Under the pieces are notes generated by a model. The model was not told the DNA's origin. It ran no database searches and saw only the letters and a program-made list of their open reading frames with translations. Positions 24,954 to 34,735 of a DNA stretch of 64,000 nucleotides are shown here, piece by piece. The stretch covers positions 331,185 to 395,184 of the forward strand of contig CAJTEN010000002.1 of assembly GCA_910575245.1 (NCBI GenBank), written 5' to 3'. The DNA is from Clostridia bacterium. Lineage in GTDB: Bacteria; Bacillota; Clostridia; Lachnospirales; Lachnospiraceae. Positions within the stretch are counted from its first letter, which is position 1, and each line of letters starts with the position of its first letter. The position numbers and the translations under genes were made by a program.

Positions 24954-25337
24954 ATGAGCGGCATAACGTTCCGGCATAAAGGTGACTTCTCCAAAACGGA
25001 GAAGTTTTTAAATTCTCTTTTGAAGCTGGATTATCTCAACGTGCTGGAGCGTTATGGGCAGGCGGGGGTTGCGGCTCTCGCCTCTGCAACGCCAAAGGAT
25101 AGTGGTTTGACAGCTGATTCCTGGGACTATGAGATAACCCATGACGGAAAAGAAACAACAATCGCATTCACCAATTCCAATATAAGCAATGGTGTGAATA
25201 TTGCAATCATTTTACAGTATGGGCATGGAACAAAAGGTGGCGGATACGTGGCAGGAAGAGATTACATCAATCCGGCCATACAGCCAATTTTCGATAAGAT
25301 GGCGAATGAAGCTTGGAGGGAGGTAACGAATCTATGA
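24954..25337 (+). CDS. HK97 gp10-like tail/neck protein
   Basis: 127 residues. ALASATPKDSGLTADSWDYEI and QYGHGTKGGGYVAGRDYINPAI are the marks of the HK97 gp10 family (tail completion or connector). In most siphoviruses this gene stands before the major tail gene; here it lies between endolysin and tape measure. It overlaps the tape measure start by 4 bases. Confidence 0.7.
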   Translation: MSGITFRHKGDFSKTEKFLNSLLKLDYLNVLERYGQAGVAALASATPKDSGLTADSWDYEITHDGKETTIAFTNSNISNGVNIAIILQYGHGTKGGGYVAGRDYINPAIQPIFDKMANEAWREVTNL

Positions 25338-28300
25338 GTAAGTCTGTAGAAAAACGCATTGTCGAGATGCGGTTTGACAATCAGCAGTTCGAGAAGGGCG
25401 TACAGACTACTATGGGTACGCTCGACAAGCTTAAACATTCCCTGAAGCTCGACGGAGCGACAAAGGGTCTCGAAGATGTTGATAAAGCGGTAAAAGGGAT
25501 TAACATATCAGGGCTGAGCAGTGCGGTGGAAACTGTTAAGAGCAGGTTCTCGGCGCTTGAAGTGGTCGCAATCACAGCGTTGGCGAATATCACAAACTCG
25601 GTGGTCAACGCCGGAAAGAAGCTCGTGGATTCGTTTACTCTTGAACCGATTCATCAGGGATTTGCGGAGTATGAACTCAAAATGGGGTCCGTGCAAACTA
25701 TCATGGCAAGTACGGGGGCGGATATCAAGACAGTAAATGGCTACCTTGAAGAACTGAATACCTATTCGGATAAAACCATTTATTCGTTTTCTGATATGAC
25801 TTCGAGCATTGGAAAATTTACAAATGCAGGAGTTTCTCTTGATGATGCGGTAAAGGCGATTAAGGGTATCAGTAATGAAGCGGCGGTTTCAGGAGCAAAT
25901 GCGAACGAAGCTTCAAGGGCTATGTACAATTTTGCCCAGGCGTTATCTTCAGGAGCGGTCAAGCTGATAGACTGGAAGTCCATTGAAAATGCTAACATGG
26001 CTACTGTGGAGTTCAAACAGTCATTGTTGGACACAGCCCTTGCAATGGGAACCGTTGTCAAAGTCGGCGATAAATATCAGTCAACAACAACGGATGCGCA
26101 GGGGAAGATATCTGACTTGTTCACAGCAACGAGCATGTTTAATGATTCTCTTTCCTCGCAATGGATGACCACTGATGTTCTTGTACAGACGTTGGGTAAT
26201 TATGCAACGGATGTGCGGGAAATGACCGCTGCGGAGAAGAAGGCATATGAGGAAAAACTCCGGGGTATCGGATATACCGAAGAGCAGATTAAGGCTATCG
26301 AAGAGCTTGGGCAGAAAGCATTTGACTCAGCACAGGATGTAAAAACATTCAGCCAGCTGATGGATACGCTGAAAGAAGCAGCAGGTTCCGGATGGGCGCA
26401 GACATTTGAGATTTTATTTGGCGATTTGGAAGAGGCCAAAGTATTATGGACTTCTGTAAGCCAGGTTGTCGGCGGATTCATCGACCAATCATCGAAAGCC
26501 AGGAACGATATGCTCCAGGGTTGGAAAGATTTGGGCGGGAGGCAAGCTCTTATCGAGTCCGTTCAAAATGCATTCAGTGGCCTGATGAGTGTAGTTAAAC
26601 CGGTTGGTGAGGCGTTCCGTGAAATTTTTCCAGCAACAACATCGGAACAGCTTATAAACCTTACCAAAGGTCTAAAAGAGTTTACATCGCATTTGAAATT
26701 AAGCGATAAAGATTCCCAAAACCTGAAAAATACTTTCAAGGGTCTGTTCGCGGTTTTGGATCTTGTGAAACAGGGAATTGGAGCGCTCGTTAAAGCAGTA
26801 TTTCCGATGACAAAAGGGCTTGGAAGTCTCGGCTCAGGGGTTTTGAGCGTAACCGGAAAAATCGGGGAATGGCTTGTATCCCTGGACCAAGCAGCAAAGA
26901 AGAGCGATGTTTTTAACCAGACAATACAGAAATTCCACGATAAAGTCAGTCCAATCCTCAAATCGGTAAAAGGGCATATCGATGGCACTGTTGTGGCAAT
27001 CAAGAAATTTGCAGAAACGCATTTCAATGTTCCGGATACATCGGGACTTATGAGCGTGGCAGATAAACTGAAAGCAAGAATCGAGCCGTTCAAAAAAATA
27101 GGTGAAGTCGCAAAGGAAGCGATGGGAAAATTGGTTGACGCATTCAAGGCATCAGCTCCTGTTCTGGCGAATCTGGGTGGAATCATTGTCGATGCTCTCG
27201 GAAAAGTAATTGACGGAATTATGAAAGCATTGCGCGGCGAAGGATTTGATTCGCTGATTGACCTATTGAACGGGGGTATTGTCACCGGTATTGGTGTAGG
27301 CATCATGAAATTCATCAAGAACCTTACCGGATTAGAAAGCACTGCTGATGATGCTATTGGCGGGTTTGCTGGTATTATAGAGGGATTCAAAGGCGCTATC
27401 AATGGAGCAAAAGAAACCCTTGCGGATTTCCAGGCAAGTCTGAAAGCGGATATACTGATGAAGATTGCCGGTTCCATTGCGGTTCTTGCCGGTTCACTTT
27501 TGGTGTTGTCATTGATCGATTCGGATAAACTGGGAGGGGCATTAGCTTCTATCAGCATCCTCTTTGCCGAATTGGCCGCATCTATGGCGTTGTTTGATAA
27601 AACATTGAGCGGGCAGAAAGGTCTGAATAAGTTTGGGATGGCGATGATTGAAATGTCAGCTGCTATTCTTGTGCTTGCGTCAGCTCTTAAGAAGATTGCG
27701 AGTATCGATTCGGATAAATTGGCCGGAGCTCTTGTCGGTATAACAGTTCTGATCGGAGAGATGGTGGCGGCTTCCTTGGCACTTTCAAAATGGGGCGGGA
27801 AGATAAAGACAAGTGCGGTCTCAATGATACTGTTTGCCGAAGCAATTAATATTCTGGCAAATGCTGTCGGGAAACTGGGAGCGCTAGATACAGATAAGCT
27901 GACAAAAGGGCTTGTTGGTGTCGGCGTACTCATGGCGGAGCTTGCCGCATTCATGGTTGCTTCAAAGTTTGGAAATTTCAAAGCGACACAGGGACTTGCA
28001 ATCATTGAATTGTCGGCGGCACTTCTGATTTTGGAAAAGTCGGTTTCTGGTTTCGGGTCGATGGACATTGAAACAATAAAGAAAGGGCTGACTGGTGTCG
28101 GTGTTATCCTTGCAGAAGTGGCAGGCTTCTCGGTAATTGCTGGAAAAGCGAAACATATTCTTTCCAGTGCAACGGCTTTGACCGTTATCGGAGCAGCCAT
28201 GTTGATATTTGGGAAAGCGATTAAAGATATCGGGTCGCTGTCCATTGAAACGATTGGAAAAGGATTAATTGGAATTGGCGGTGCATTGGCTGCCGTAGCA

Positions 28301-31300
28301 GTAGCTGTAAACCTTATGCCTAAGAACATGGTCGGCATTGGGCTTGGACTGCTCGAAGTCGCAGCGGCGCTTAAAATCATCGGCAGTGTTATTCAGGATG
28401 CCGGCGGAATGAAATGGGAAGAGATTGGAAAAGGCATGGTTGTTCTCGCCGGTTCCATGACGATTCTGGCAGTAGCGCTCAATGCTATGAAGGGGACTCT
28501 CGGGGGAGCATCAGCAATGTTGGTTATGTCAGCGGCGCTTGCTGTCTTTACTCCGGTATTGAAATCCCTTGGCTCGATGAGTTTGGCAGAGATTGGAAAA
28601 GGGCTTCTGGCTCTGGCTGGAGCATTTACGGTTTTGGGTATTGCTGGGGCAGTGCTCGGGCCTATGGTTCCTGCAATTCTTGGTTTATCCGGGGCGTTAG
28701 CATTGCTTGGTGTAGCAGTCGCAGCTTGCGGCGTTGGAATATTGGCATTCTCAGCGGGGCTGGCTTCTCTGGCGGTTTCCGGTGTGGCTGGAGTAACAGC
28801 ATTGGTGGCCGCCTTAGAAATTCTGATTGTCGGCGTGCTCGGGATTATTGCAAACAGTGCTACGGCTATTGCCGGGGCGGTGAAAGCGATTATTCTTGCG
28901 ATAGTGGATGTGATAGTCGAATGCGCTCCACCGATTGCGGAGGGCGTACTTACATTGATCGAGGAGGTACTGAAATCCTTAGCGGAGCATGGACCTAACA
29001 TAGTGACTTATCTGATGGACTTCCTGATTGGGGTCATCAACGCGATTGCGGCGAGGCTTCCAGAACTGATTAAAGCAGCTGTGAACTTGATCGGTGCGTT
29101 CTTTAAGGGCGTTGTGGATGCCTTGAAAGGGATTGACACCAACGTTCTTTTGGAAGGCATTGTTGGTATCGGTTTGCTTTCGGCTATTATGCTTGCGCTT
29201 TCTGCCGTTGCGGGTCTGATACCCGGGGCTATGGCGGGCGTTCTTGGTATGGGAGTAGTGATTGCCGAGATGGCTTTGGTTCTCGCTGCCGTTGGAGCAT
29301 TGGCGCAGCTTCCAGGCCTGAAGTGGCTGATTGGAGAAGGAGGGGATTTATTACAAGGCGTAGGTACGGCTATTGGGAAATTTGTCGGGGGTATTGTCGG
29401 AGGATTTTTGGGCGGCATCTCGGCACAGTTCCCACAGATTGGTCAGGACTTGACTGATTTTATGTCTAATGCCCAGGGATTCATCGAAGGAGCAAAGAAG
29501 ATTGACCCGGCTATGCTACAGGGCGTCAATGCTCTTGCACAGACGATTCTGCTTTTGACAGCAGCAAATATTTTGGACGGGCTGACCAAATGGTTTACCG
29601 GAGGAACCAGCCTTGTAAAGTTTGGCGAGGAACTGGCGGAATTCGGGCCATATTTCAAGAAATATTCCGATGAGATTGCCGGCATCAATCCGGAAGTGAT
29701 AACTGCTTCTTCTAACGCAGCGCTTGCTCTGGCTGAGATGGCGTCGAAACTGCCTAACAGCGGAGGGCTTGCTGGCAAGATATTTGGAGAGAATAACCTG
29801 TCTGATTTCGGGGCAGAGCTGGAGAAATTCGGCCCACACATCAAGAAATACGGGGATCAGGTAAGAGGGCTTGATGCAGGGGCGGTAAAAGCATCTGCGG
29901 AAGCGGCTCAATTACTGGCCGACATGGCGGCAACTTTACCTAATTCCGGCGGCTTAGCTGCACTGATTATGGGCGACAATACTCTTTCAGAGTTCGGCGA
30001 GGAGCTGGAGAAATTCGGCCCGCATATCTCAAAGTATGCGAAAGACGTGAATGGAGTCAATCCGGCTGCAGTGAAAGCATCCGCCCAAGCTGCACAGGTG
30101 TTATCAGATATGGCGGCAACTTTACCTAATTCCGGCGGCTTAGCTGCACTGATTATGGGCGACAATACTCTTTCAGAGTTCGGCGAGGAGCTGGAGAAAT
30201 TCGGCCCACACATAGCCAAGTATGCTCAGGATGTGGCGGGTGTACAGCCGACAGTGGTCACGGCATCAGCCAATGCGGCGAAAGCGCTTAGCGAACTGGC
30301 GAACAATCTGCCGAATACGGGCGGTCTCGTAAGTTGGTTTACAGGTGACAACGATATTGGGAAGTTTGGACAGAGCCTAGAGAAATTTGGGCAGTCATTT
30401 GCCGGTTATTATAATTCTATTTCCGGCATCAACACCTCGCTGCTTGACAGTGTGATTTCCGAGCTTCATGCGCTGGTGGATTTAGCGAATGGCATAACAA
30501 GCGTAGACACCTCAGGGTTGACCAGATTTGCAAAAGACCTGACTACTATGGGAAACAACGGTATCGATGGATTCATTCAGGCGTTTACAGATGCCAATGC
30601 AAAAGTACAGAAGAGCGTTACAGATATGCTTGATACCGTTATATCCACGATGCAGTCCCAGACAGGAACTTTGACTTCGGCTGGAACTACGGCAGGGCAG
30701 AGTCTGGGAACAGGCGTTACCGATGGAATTGCTTCCAAAAAAGCGGTGATATTGCTGACTGCTTCTGCAGTATGCCAGGCGTTGGTTCAGACGATGCAGA
30801 CGGGTTTACCGAGCAACACGTTCAATACGATTGGACAGAACAATGTCATGCAGCCGCTTATCAACGGCATGAGCGCAAAGAGGGCACTGTTACTGAGCAC
30901 GGCCAAGAATTACTGTACGGCATTGATACAGCAGTTCAGGACGGGCTTACCGAGTAATACGTTCAGCACGATTGGACAGAACGTAATCCAAGGAATCATC
31001 AATGGAATGAGCTCAAAGAGGGGGCTGTTGTTGAGTACGGCGAGAAACCTTTGCACCTCGCTGATACAGCAGTTCAGGACTTCTCTGCCGAGTAATACGT
31101 TCAATACGATTGGACAGAACGTAATCCAGGCTTTAATTAACGGCATGAATGCGAAAAAATCGTCGCTTCTTACAACGGCAAGGAATCTCTGCACAGCGCT
31201 GGTTTCCAAGTTCAAAGCTGAGTTACCGAACAGCACGTTCAATACGATTGGGCAGAATATTGTTCAGGCACTGGCGAACGGAATCAGCAGTAAGAAAAAT

Positions 31301-31996
31301 GCTGCAGTTGATGCGGCAAAAGATGTGTGTACTGCTGTCAAGAACGCCTTTAGTAACAACCTGACAAGTGGTGATCTTAGACCGGTTGGCGCGAATGCTG
31401 CTCAGGGATTAGCAGATGGAATCAGAAGTAAGATTGATGAGATTGCGGACGCGGCGATTGATGCGGCAAAGAAAGCAGTTGCAGCAGCGAAAAAAGAGCT
31501 TGACGAGCATTCTCCATCGAAAGTGTTCTTTAAGATTGGTGAGAATGTGGATCTGGGAATGGTAAACGGCATCCGTGCTTATCTTGGGCGTATCGGTGAT
31601 GCCGGGACGTCTATGGGCAGGGAAGCTATCGATTCCATGAAATCGGCGATTGCGCATGTGTCCGATATCGTAAATGGAGAAATGGATGCCGAGCCGACAA
31701 TAAGGCCTGTTCTGGATCTGTCCAATGTTCAAAATGGAGTAGGAAAAATCAATTCCCTGTTCTCTAAAGGGTTGGATATGTCTGTCTCGTATAACAAGGC
31801 GGTGGAGGCATCGAGAAGCAGAAAGGCAGAATCGTCGCCCAGCATTGAAAATCCTAGCAACTATCAACAGCCTGCACCGAATACTTTCAGTTTCGTGCAG
31901 AACAACTATTCACCTAAGTCACTGTCGAGGTCTGAAATCTATCGGCAGACGAACAATCAGTTTTCTGCGTTCAGAAAGGCGGTGAATCCTACGTGA
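25334..31996 (+). CDS. Tail tape measure protein
   Basis: 2,220 residues, which by the rule of about 0.15 nm per residue implies a tail near 330 nm. The N-terminus holds the tail tape domain (KRIVEMRFDNQQFEKGVQTTMGTL; ISNEAAVSGANANEASRAMYNFAQALSSG). The middle is a long hydrophobic helical region with many repeats (residues 700-1400). About five 62-residue repeats (1,422-1,702) and about five 44-residue repeats (1,819-1,985) follow. Start is the ATG at 25334. It sets tail length and may form a membrane channel for DNA. Confidence 0.95.
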   Translation: MSKSVEKRIVEMRFDNQQFEKGVQTTMGTLDKLKHSLKLDGATKGLEDVDKAVKGINISGLSSAVETVKSRFSALEVVAITALANITNSVVNAGKKLVDSFTLEPIHQGFAEYELKMGSVQTIMASTGADIKTVNGYLEELNTYSDKTIYSFSDMTSSIGKFTNAGVSLDDAVKAIKGISNEAAVSGANANEASRAMYNFAQALSSGAVKLIDWKSIENANMATVEFKQSLLDTALAMGTVVKVGDKYQSTTTDAQGKISDLFTATSMFNDSLSSQWMTTDVLVQTLGNYATDVREMTAAEKKAYEEKLRGIGYTEEQIKAIEELGQKAFDSAQDVKTFSQLMDTLKEAAGSGWAQTFEILFGDLEEAKVLWTSVSQVVGGFIDQSSKARNDMLQGWKDLGGRQALIESVQNAFSGLMSVVKPVGEAFREIFPATTSEQLINLTKGLKEFTSHLKLSDKDSQNLKNTFKGLFAVLDLVKQGIGALVKAVFPMTKGLGSLGSGVLSVTGKIGEWLVSLDQAAKKSDVFNQTIQKFHDKVSPILKSVKGHIDGTVVAIKKFAETHFNVPDTSGLMSVADKLKARIEPFKKIGEVAKEAMGKLVDAFKASAPVLANLGGIIVDALGKVIDGIMKALRGEGFDSLIDLLNGGIVTGIGVGIMKFIKNLTGLESTADDAIGGFAGIIEGFKGAINGAKETLADFQASLKADILMKIAGSIAVLAGSLLVLSLIDSDKLGGALASISILFAELAASMALFDKTLSGQKGLNKFGMAMIEMSAAILVLASALKKIASIDSDKLAGALVGITVLIGEMVAASLALSKWGGKIKTSAVSMILFAEAINILANAVGKLGALDTDKLTKGLVGVGVLMAELAAFMVASKFGNFKATQGLAIIELSAALLILEKSVSGFGSMDIETIKKGLTGVGVILAEVAGFSVIAGKAKHILSSATALTVIGAAMLIFGKAIKDIGSLSIETIGKGLIGIGGALAAVAVAVNLMPKNMVGIGLGLLEVAAALKIIGSVIQDAGGMKWEEIGKGMVVLAGSMTILAVALNAMKGTLGGASAMLVMSAALAVFTPVLKSLGSMSLAEIGKGLLALAGAFTVLGIAGAVLGPMVPAILGLSGALALLGVAVAACGVGILAFSAGLASLAVSGVAGVTALVAALEILIVGVLGIIANSATAIAGAVKAIILAIVDVIVECAPPIAEGVLTLIEEVLKSLAEHGPNIVTYLMDFLIGVINAIAARLPELIKAAVNLIGAFFKGVVDALKGIDTNVLLEGIVGIGLLSAIMLALSAVAGLIPGAMAGVLGMGVVIAEMALVLAAVGALAQLPGLKWLIGEGGDLLQGVGTAIGKFVGGIVGGFLGGISAQFPQIGQDLTDFMSNAQGFIEGAKKIDPAMLQGVNALAQTILLLTAANILDGLTKWFTGGTSLVKFGEELAEFGPYFKKYSDEIAGINPEVITASSNAALALAEMASKLPNSGGLAGKIFGENNLSDFGAELEKFGPHIKKYGDQVRGLDAGAVKASAEAAQLLADMAATLPNSGGLAALIMGDNTLSEFGEELEKFGPHISKYAKDVNGVNPAAVKASAQAAQVLSDMAATLPNSGGLAALIMGDNTLSEFGEELEKFGPHIAKYAQDVAGVQPTVVTASANAAKALSELANNLPNTGGLVSWFTGDNDIGKFGQSLEKFGQSFAGYYNSISGINTSLLDSVISELHALVDLANGITSVDTSGLTRFAKDLTTMGNNGIDGFIQAFTDANAKVQKSVTDMLDTVISTMQSQTGTLTSAGTTAGQSLGTGVTDGIASKKAVILLTASAVCQALVQTMQTGLPSNTFNTIGQNNVMQPLINGMSAKRALLLSTAKNYCTALIQQFRTGLPSNTFSTIGQNVIQGIINGMSSKRGLLLSTARNLCTSLIQQFRTSLPSNTFNTIGQNVIQALINGMNAKKSSLLTTARNLCTALVSKFKAELPNSTFNTIGQNIVQALANGISSKKNAAVDAAKDVCTAVKNAFSNNLTSGDLRPVGANAAQGLADGIRSKIDEIADAAIDAAKKAVAAAKKELDEHSPSKVFFKIGENVDLGMVNGIRAYLGRIGDAGTSMGREAIDSMKSAIAHVSDIVNGEMDAEPTIRPVLDLSNVQNGVGKINSLFSKGLDMSVSYNKAVEASRSRKAESSPSIENPSNYQQPAPNTFSFVQNNYSPKSLSRSEIYRQTNNQFSAFRKAVNPT
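29924..30207 (+). repeat. 98-bp exact direct repeat in tape measure
   Basis: 29924-30021 and 30110-30207 are identical over 98 bp, shifted by 186 bp (62 codons). They are two adjacent units of a 62-residue repeat; three more diverged units flank them (29600-30440). Exact identity points to a recent duplication or gene conversion. Confidence 0.85.
30785..31290 (+). repeat. 44-residue repeats in tape measure
   Basis: About four to five units of the pattern LPSNTFNTIGQNVIQ-INGM-KR-LLLSTARNLCTSLIQQF. The units differ by several substitutions but keep GQN and NTF. They lie near the C-terminus of the protein. Confidence 0.75.
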
Positions 31997-32910
31997 TAAA
32001 ATCAGTAACCATTACAAATTACCTTGGGGAGTCGGTCAAGATCACTTTAGCGGAAGATGATCCCGAGCATGGGATGATAATTTCCAGCATAACTGGTCTT
32101 GGCCCTCCAAAGGCCAACGTGAGCATGACGGATTTGGCAACGATGGATGGATCTTTGTTCAATTCGGCAAGGGTAGAAAAAAGGAACATTACGATTCATA
32201 TGTTCTTTACTTTTGCCCCAACCATTGAAGATGCGAGGCATAACACCTATAAATACTTTCCTATCAAGAAAAATTTGAAGTTTCTTATTGAAACCGATAA
32301 CAGGATTGTCGAAACGGACGGCGTTGTCGAAACAAATGAGCCTGATATATTCAGCAAACAGGAATCGAACCAGATATCATTGATTTGTTCAGATCCTTAT
32401 CTGTATTCTGCGGGGGAGAACGGAACAAACGTAACCGTATTTTTTGGAATTGAGCCGCTGTTTGAATTTGTATTTTCAAATGAGTCTTTGACCGAGCCAC
32501 TTTTGGAGTTCGGTTCGATTGAAAATGAGACTGAGAAGACTATTTACTACGACGGCGATTCCGAAATCGGTGTGACCATAACTATTCATGCGATTGGCGA
32601 TGCCGGTAATATAACGATCTACAATACTGGAACTCGTGAAGTGATGAAGATTTACAACAGCAAAATAGCGGCTTTAACCGGATCTGGAATTATCGCTGGT
32701 GACGATATCATCATCTCAACGGTAAGAGGAAATAAATATATAAGCCTGCTCCGGGAAGGTATTTATACCAATATCCTGAATGCCTTGGATAAAGAATCCG
32801 ACTGGTTCCAGCTTACAAAGGGCGATAATATATTTGCCTATACGGCAGACGAGGGGGCTGAGAATCTTCAGTTTAAAATCGAGAACAGAATCATCTATGA
32901 GGGGGTTTGA
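31993..32910 (+). CDS. Distal tail (Dit-like) protein
   Basis: 305 residues with GTG start overlapping the tape measure stop. KSVTITNYLGESVKITLAEDDPEHGMIISSITGLGPP and VEKRNITIHMFF match the siphovirus tail component / Dit family, the hexameric hub that joins tail tube and tip. The order tape measure, Dit, tail-associated protein is canonical. Confidence 0.8.
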   Translation: MIKSVTITNYLGESVKITLAEDDPEHGMIISSITGLGPPKANVSMTDLATMDGSLFNSARVEKRNITIHMFFTFAPTIEDARHNTYKYFPIKKNLKFLIETDNRIVETDGVVETNEPDIFSKQESNQISLICSDPYLYSAGENGTNVTVFFGIEPLFEFVFSNESLTEPLLEFGSIENETEKTIYYDGDSEIGVTITIHAIGDAGNITIYNTGTREVMKIYNSKIAALTGSGIIAGDDIIISTVRGNKYISLLREGIYTNILNALDKESDWFQLTKGDNIFAYTADEGAENLQFKIENRIIYEGV

Positions 32911-32912
32911 AG

Positions 32913-34715
32913 ATGGAATTATTTATCATCGATAACGAGTTCAGAAGCTTGTACAATATCGACGTCTTTGAATCCTTTATTTGGACTGAACGGTACAATG
33001 GGTATGGAAACTTCGAGTTTTATACGCCGGTCAGCGACACTATGATGGGTATTATTGCCACGATTCAGGAGAAAATGGAGGCTAAACTCGATTGTTATGT
33101 TTGGCTGAAAGAATCCGCATCTGCAATGGTTATAGAAGATATTGAAATCTCAACCGATACCGAAACAGGAAGTCATTTGATTGTTTCAGGAAGAGGTCTC
33201 GAATCTTTGCTTGAGCGGAGAATCGTGTGGGAACAGACATCCGTAAGAGGAAAAATTCAAACGGGAGTCAAGAAACTTTTGGACGATGCCATCATCAACC
33301 CGAAGCTGTCTGATAGAAAGGTTCCGGGATTCAGGTTTGTAGAGTCGAAAGACCCTTATATTATAAATCTGACCCACAGGGCTCAGTATACAGGTGATAA
33401 TCTCTACGATGTTGTGCTTAAAATCTGTGACACATATCAGCTCGGGTTTGATGTATCCATGACGGCAGACGGGCATTTCGAGTTCTGCCTTATTCATGGA
33501 CAGGATCGGTCCTACGAGCAGGATAACAATCCCTACGTTATATTTTCACCAAAATACGAGAACATCGTAAACAGCAACTATTTGGAGTCTGGGAAGACTT
33601 TGAAGAATGTTACGCTCGTGGCGGGAGAGGGCGAGGGAAGTGCGAGAAAGAAAAGAATTGTCGGTGGAGGGACTGGCCTATCCAGGAGAGAACTTTACAC
33701 CGATGCAAGAGACATCCAGTCGGATGAGTATTCGGATCAACTGAATGAAGACCGGGAGGCTTTGAATAAATGGCAAGAATTGCTGGAAGAAAACGAACGG
33801 GGTCTGGCCGAGGCGATATCTGAGTTTAATTCCACGACAACGGATTATAATAAGACGAAGTCTGACTACATATCTTTCAAATCCGATTACGAAGCCAGAA
33901 TATCCGCCCTTAACCAGCGGATTTCCTACTATAATACCCAGATAACCAATTACGGGAATTCATTAACCGCTGCTCAAAAGAACCAACTGGCATCAAGAAA
34001 CAGTTATAAGGCTCAGTCTGATGACTATGCCAATCTGATAAGTGGATGCAGCGACAAGATCAGTGATTACAATAGCAAAATCAGCAATGAGCGGGCAATG
34101 AGATATACTCAGCTCGTTCAGTATGAAGAAGCGATTGATAGTCAGGAAGATGCAAAAAAGCAATACGAAGACGCCAAGAAAGATGTTGACTCTAAAAAAG
34201 AGGAGATTGAAAAAGTACTTCCCAATTACGAGTCTCAACTAAAAGATTACGAGGATATGATATCCAAGTATGAAGGTGTCGTAGAAAGCAACCAGAAAAC
34301 TTTGGACGATGAAACGAAAGAGTACAATGGAACTACGGCTGAATACAACAAAATAAAATCGACATACGAGTCGAACAAAGCCACGTATGAGGCTAATATT
34401 GCAACCTGTAAGCAAAAGATAGCGGAGTATGAGGCTAAGATTGTGGCTGACCAGAAAGAGATCGATGAACTGATGGACGCTCTGCTGGATCAGCGTGGCG
34501 CTGAAGAGTTGGCAGAAAATGTCTATATGAAGGCATTTACTGGAGAAATCGAGGCAAGGAAGACCTTTGTATATGGCAAGGATTTTGTCAAAGGCGATCT
34601 TGTTCAGATTGTAAATGAATATGGCATGGAATCTAAAGTCCGAGTTTCAGAAATAATGAGAGTTCAGGATACAAACGGCTATAGCATGTATCCTACTTTC
34701 CAAGTATTAGAATAA
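32913..34715 (+). CDS. Tail tip protein with coiled coil
   Basis: 600 residues. The N-terminal about 270 residues resemble the Gp37-like/prophage tail proteins (FIWTERYNGYGNFEFYTPVSD, IEISTDTETGSHLIVSGRGLESLLERRIV). Residues about 290-530 are a long charged coiled coil with many Tyr, Asn and Gln. The last 60 residues return to the N-terminal type fold (GKDFVKGDLVQIVNEYGMESKVRVSEIM). It is probably the baseplate hub protein that extends toward the receptor-binding proteins. ATG at 32913 chosen over an upstream TTG because of GAGGGGG. Confidence 0.75.
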   Translation: MELFIIDNEFRSLYNIDVFESFIWTERYNGYGNFEFYTPVSDTMMGIIATIQEKMEAKLDCYVWLKESASAMVIEDIEISTDTETGSHLIVSGRGLESLLERRIVWEQTSVRGKIQTGVKKLLDDAIINPKLSDRKVPGFRFVESKDPYIINLTHRAQYTGDNLYDVVLKICDTYQLGFDVSMTADGHFEFCLIHGQDRSYEQDNNPYVIFSPKYENIVNSNYLESGKTLKNVTLVAGEGEGSARKKRIVGGGTGLSRRELYTDARDIQSDEYSDQLNEDREALNKWQELLEENERGLAEAISEFNSTTTDYNKTKSDYISFKSDYEARISALNQRISYYNTQITNYGNSLTAAQKNQLASRNSYKAQSDDYANLISGCSDKISDYNSKISNERAMRYTQLVQYEEAIDSQEDAKKQYEDAKKDVDSKKEEIEKVLPNYESQLKDYEDMISKYEGVVESNQKTLDDETKEYNGTTAEYNKIKSTYESNKATYEANIATCKQKIAEYEAKIVADQKEIDELMDALLDQRGAEELAENVYMKAFTGEIEARKTFVYGKDFVKGDLVQIVNEYGMESKVRVSEIMRVQDTNGYSMYPTFQVLE

Positions 34716-34735
34716 CGAAAGGAGGGAAACAGAAT

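Noticed and set aside
26563..28380. 605-residue open frame on the minus strand
   Set aside because: Antisense to the tape measure repeats; low complexity, Ala/Ser/Pro-rich, no domain, no ribosome site.
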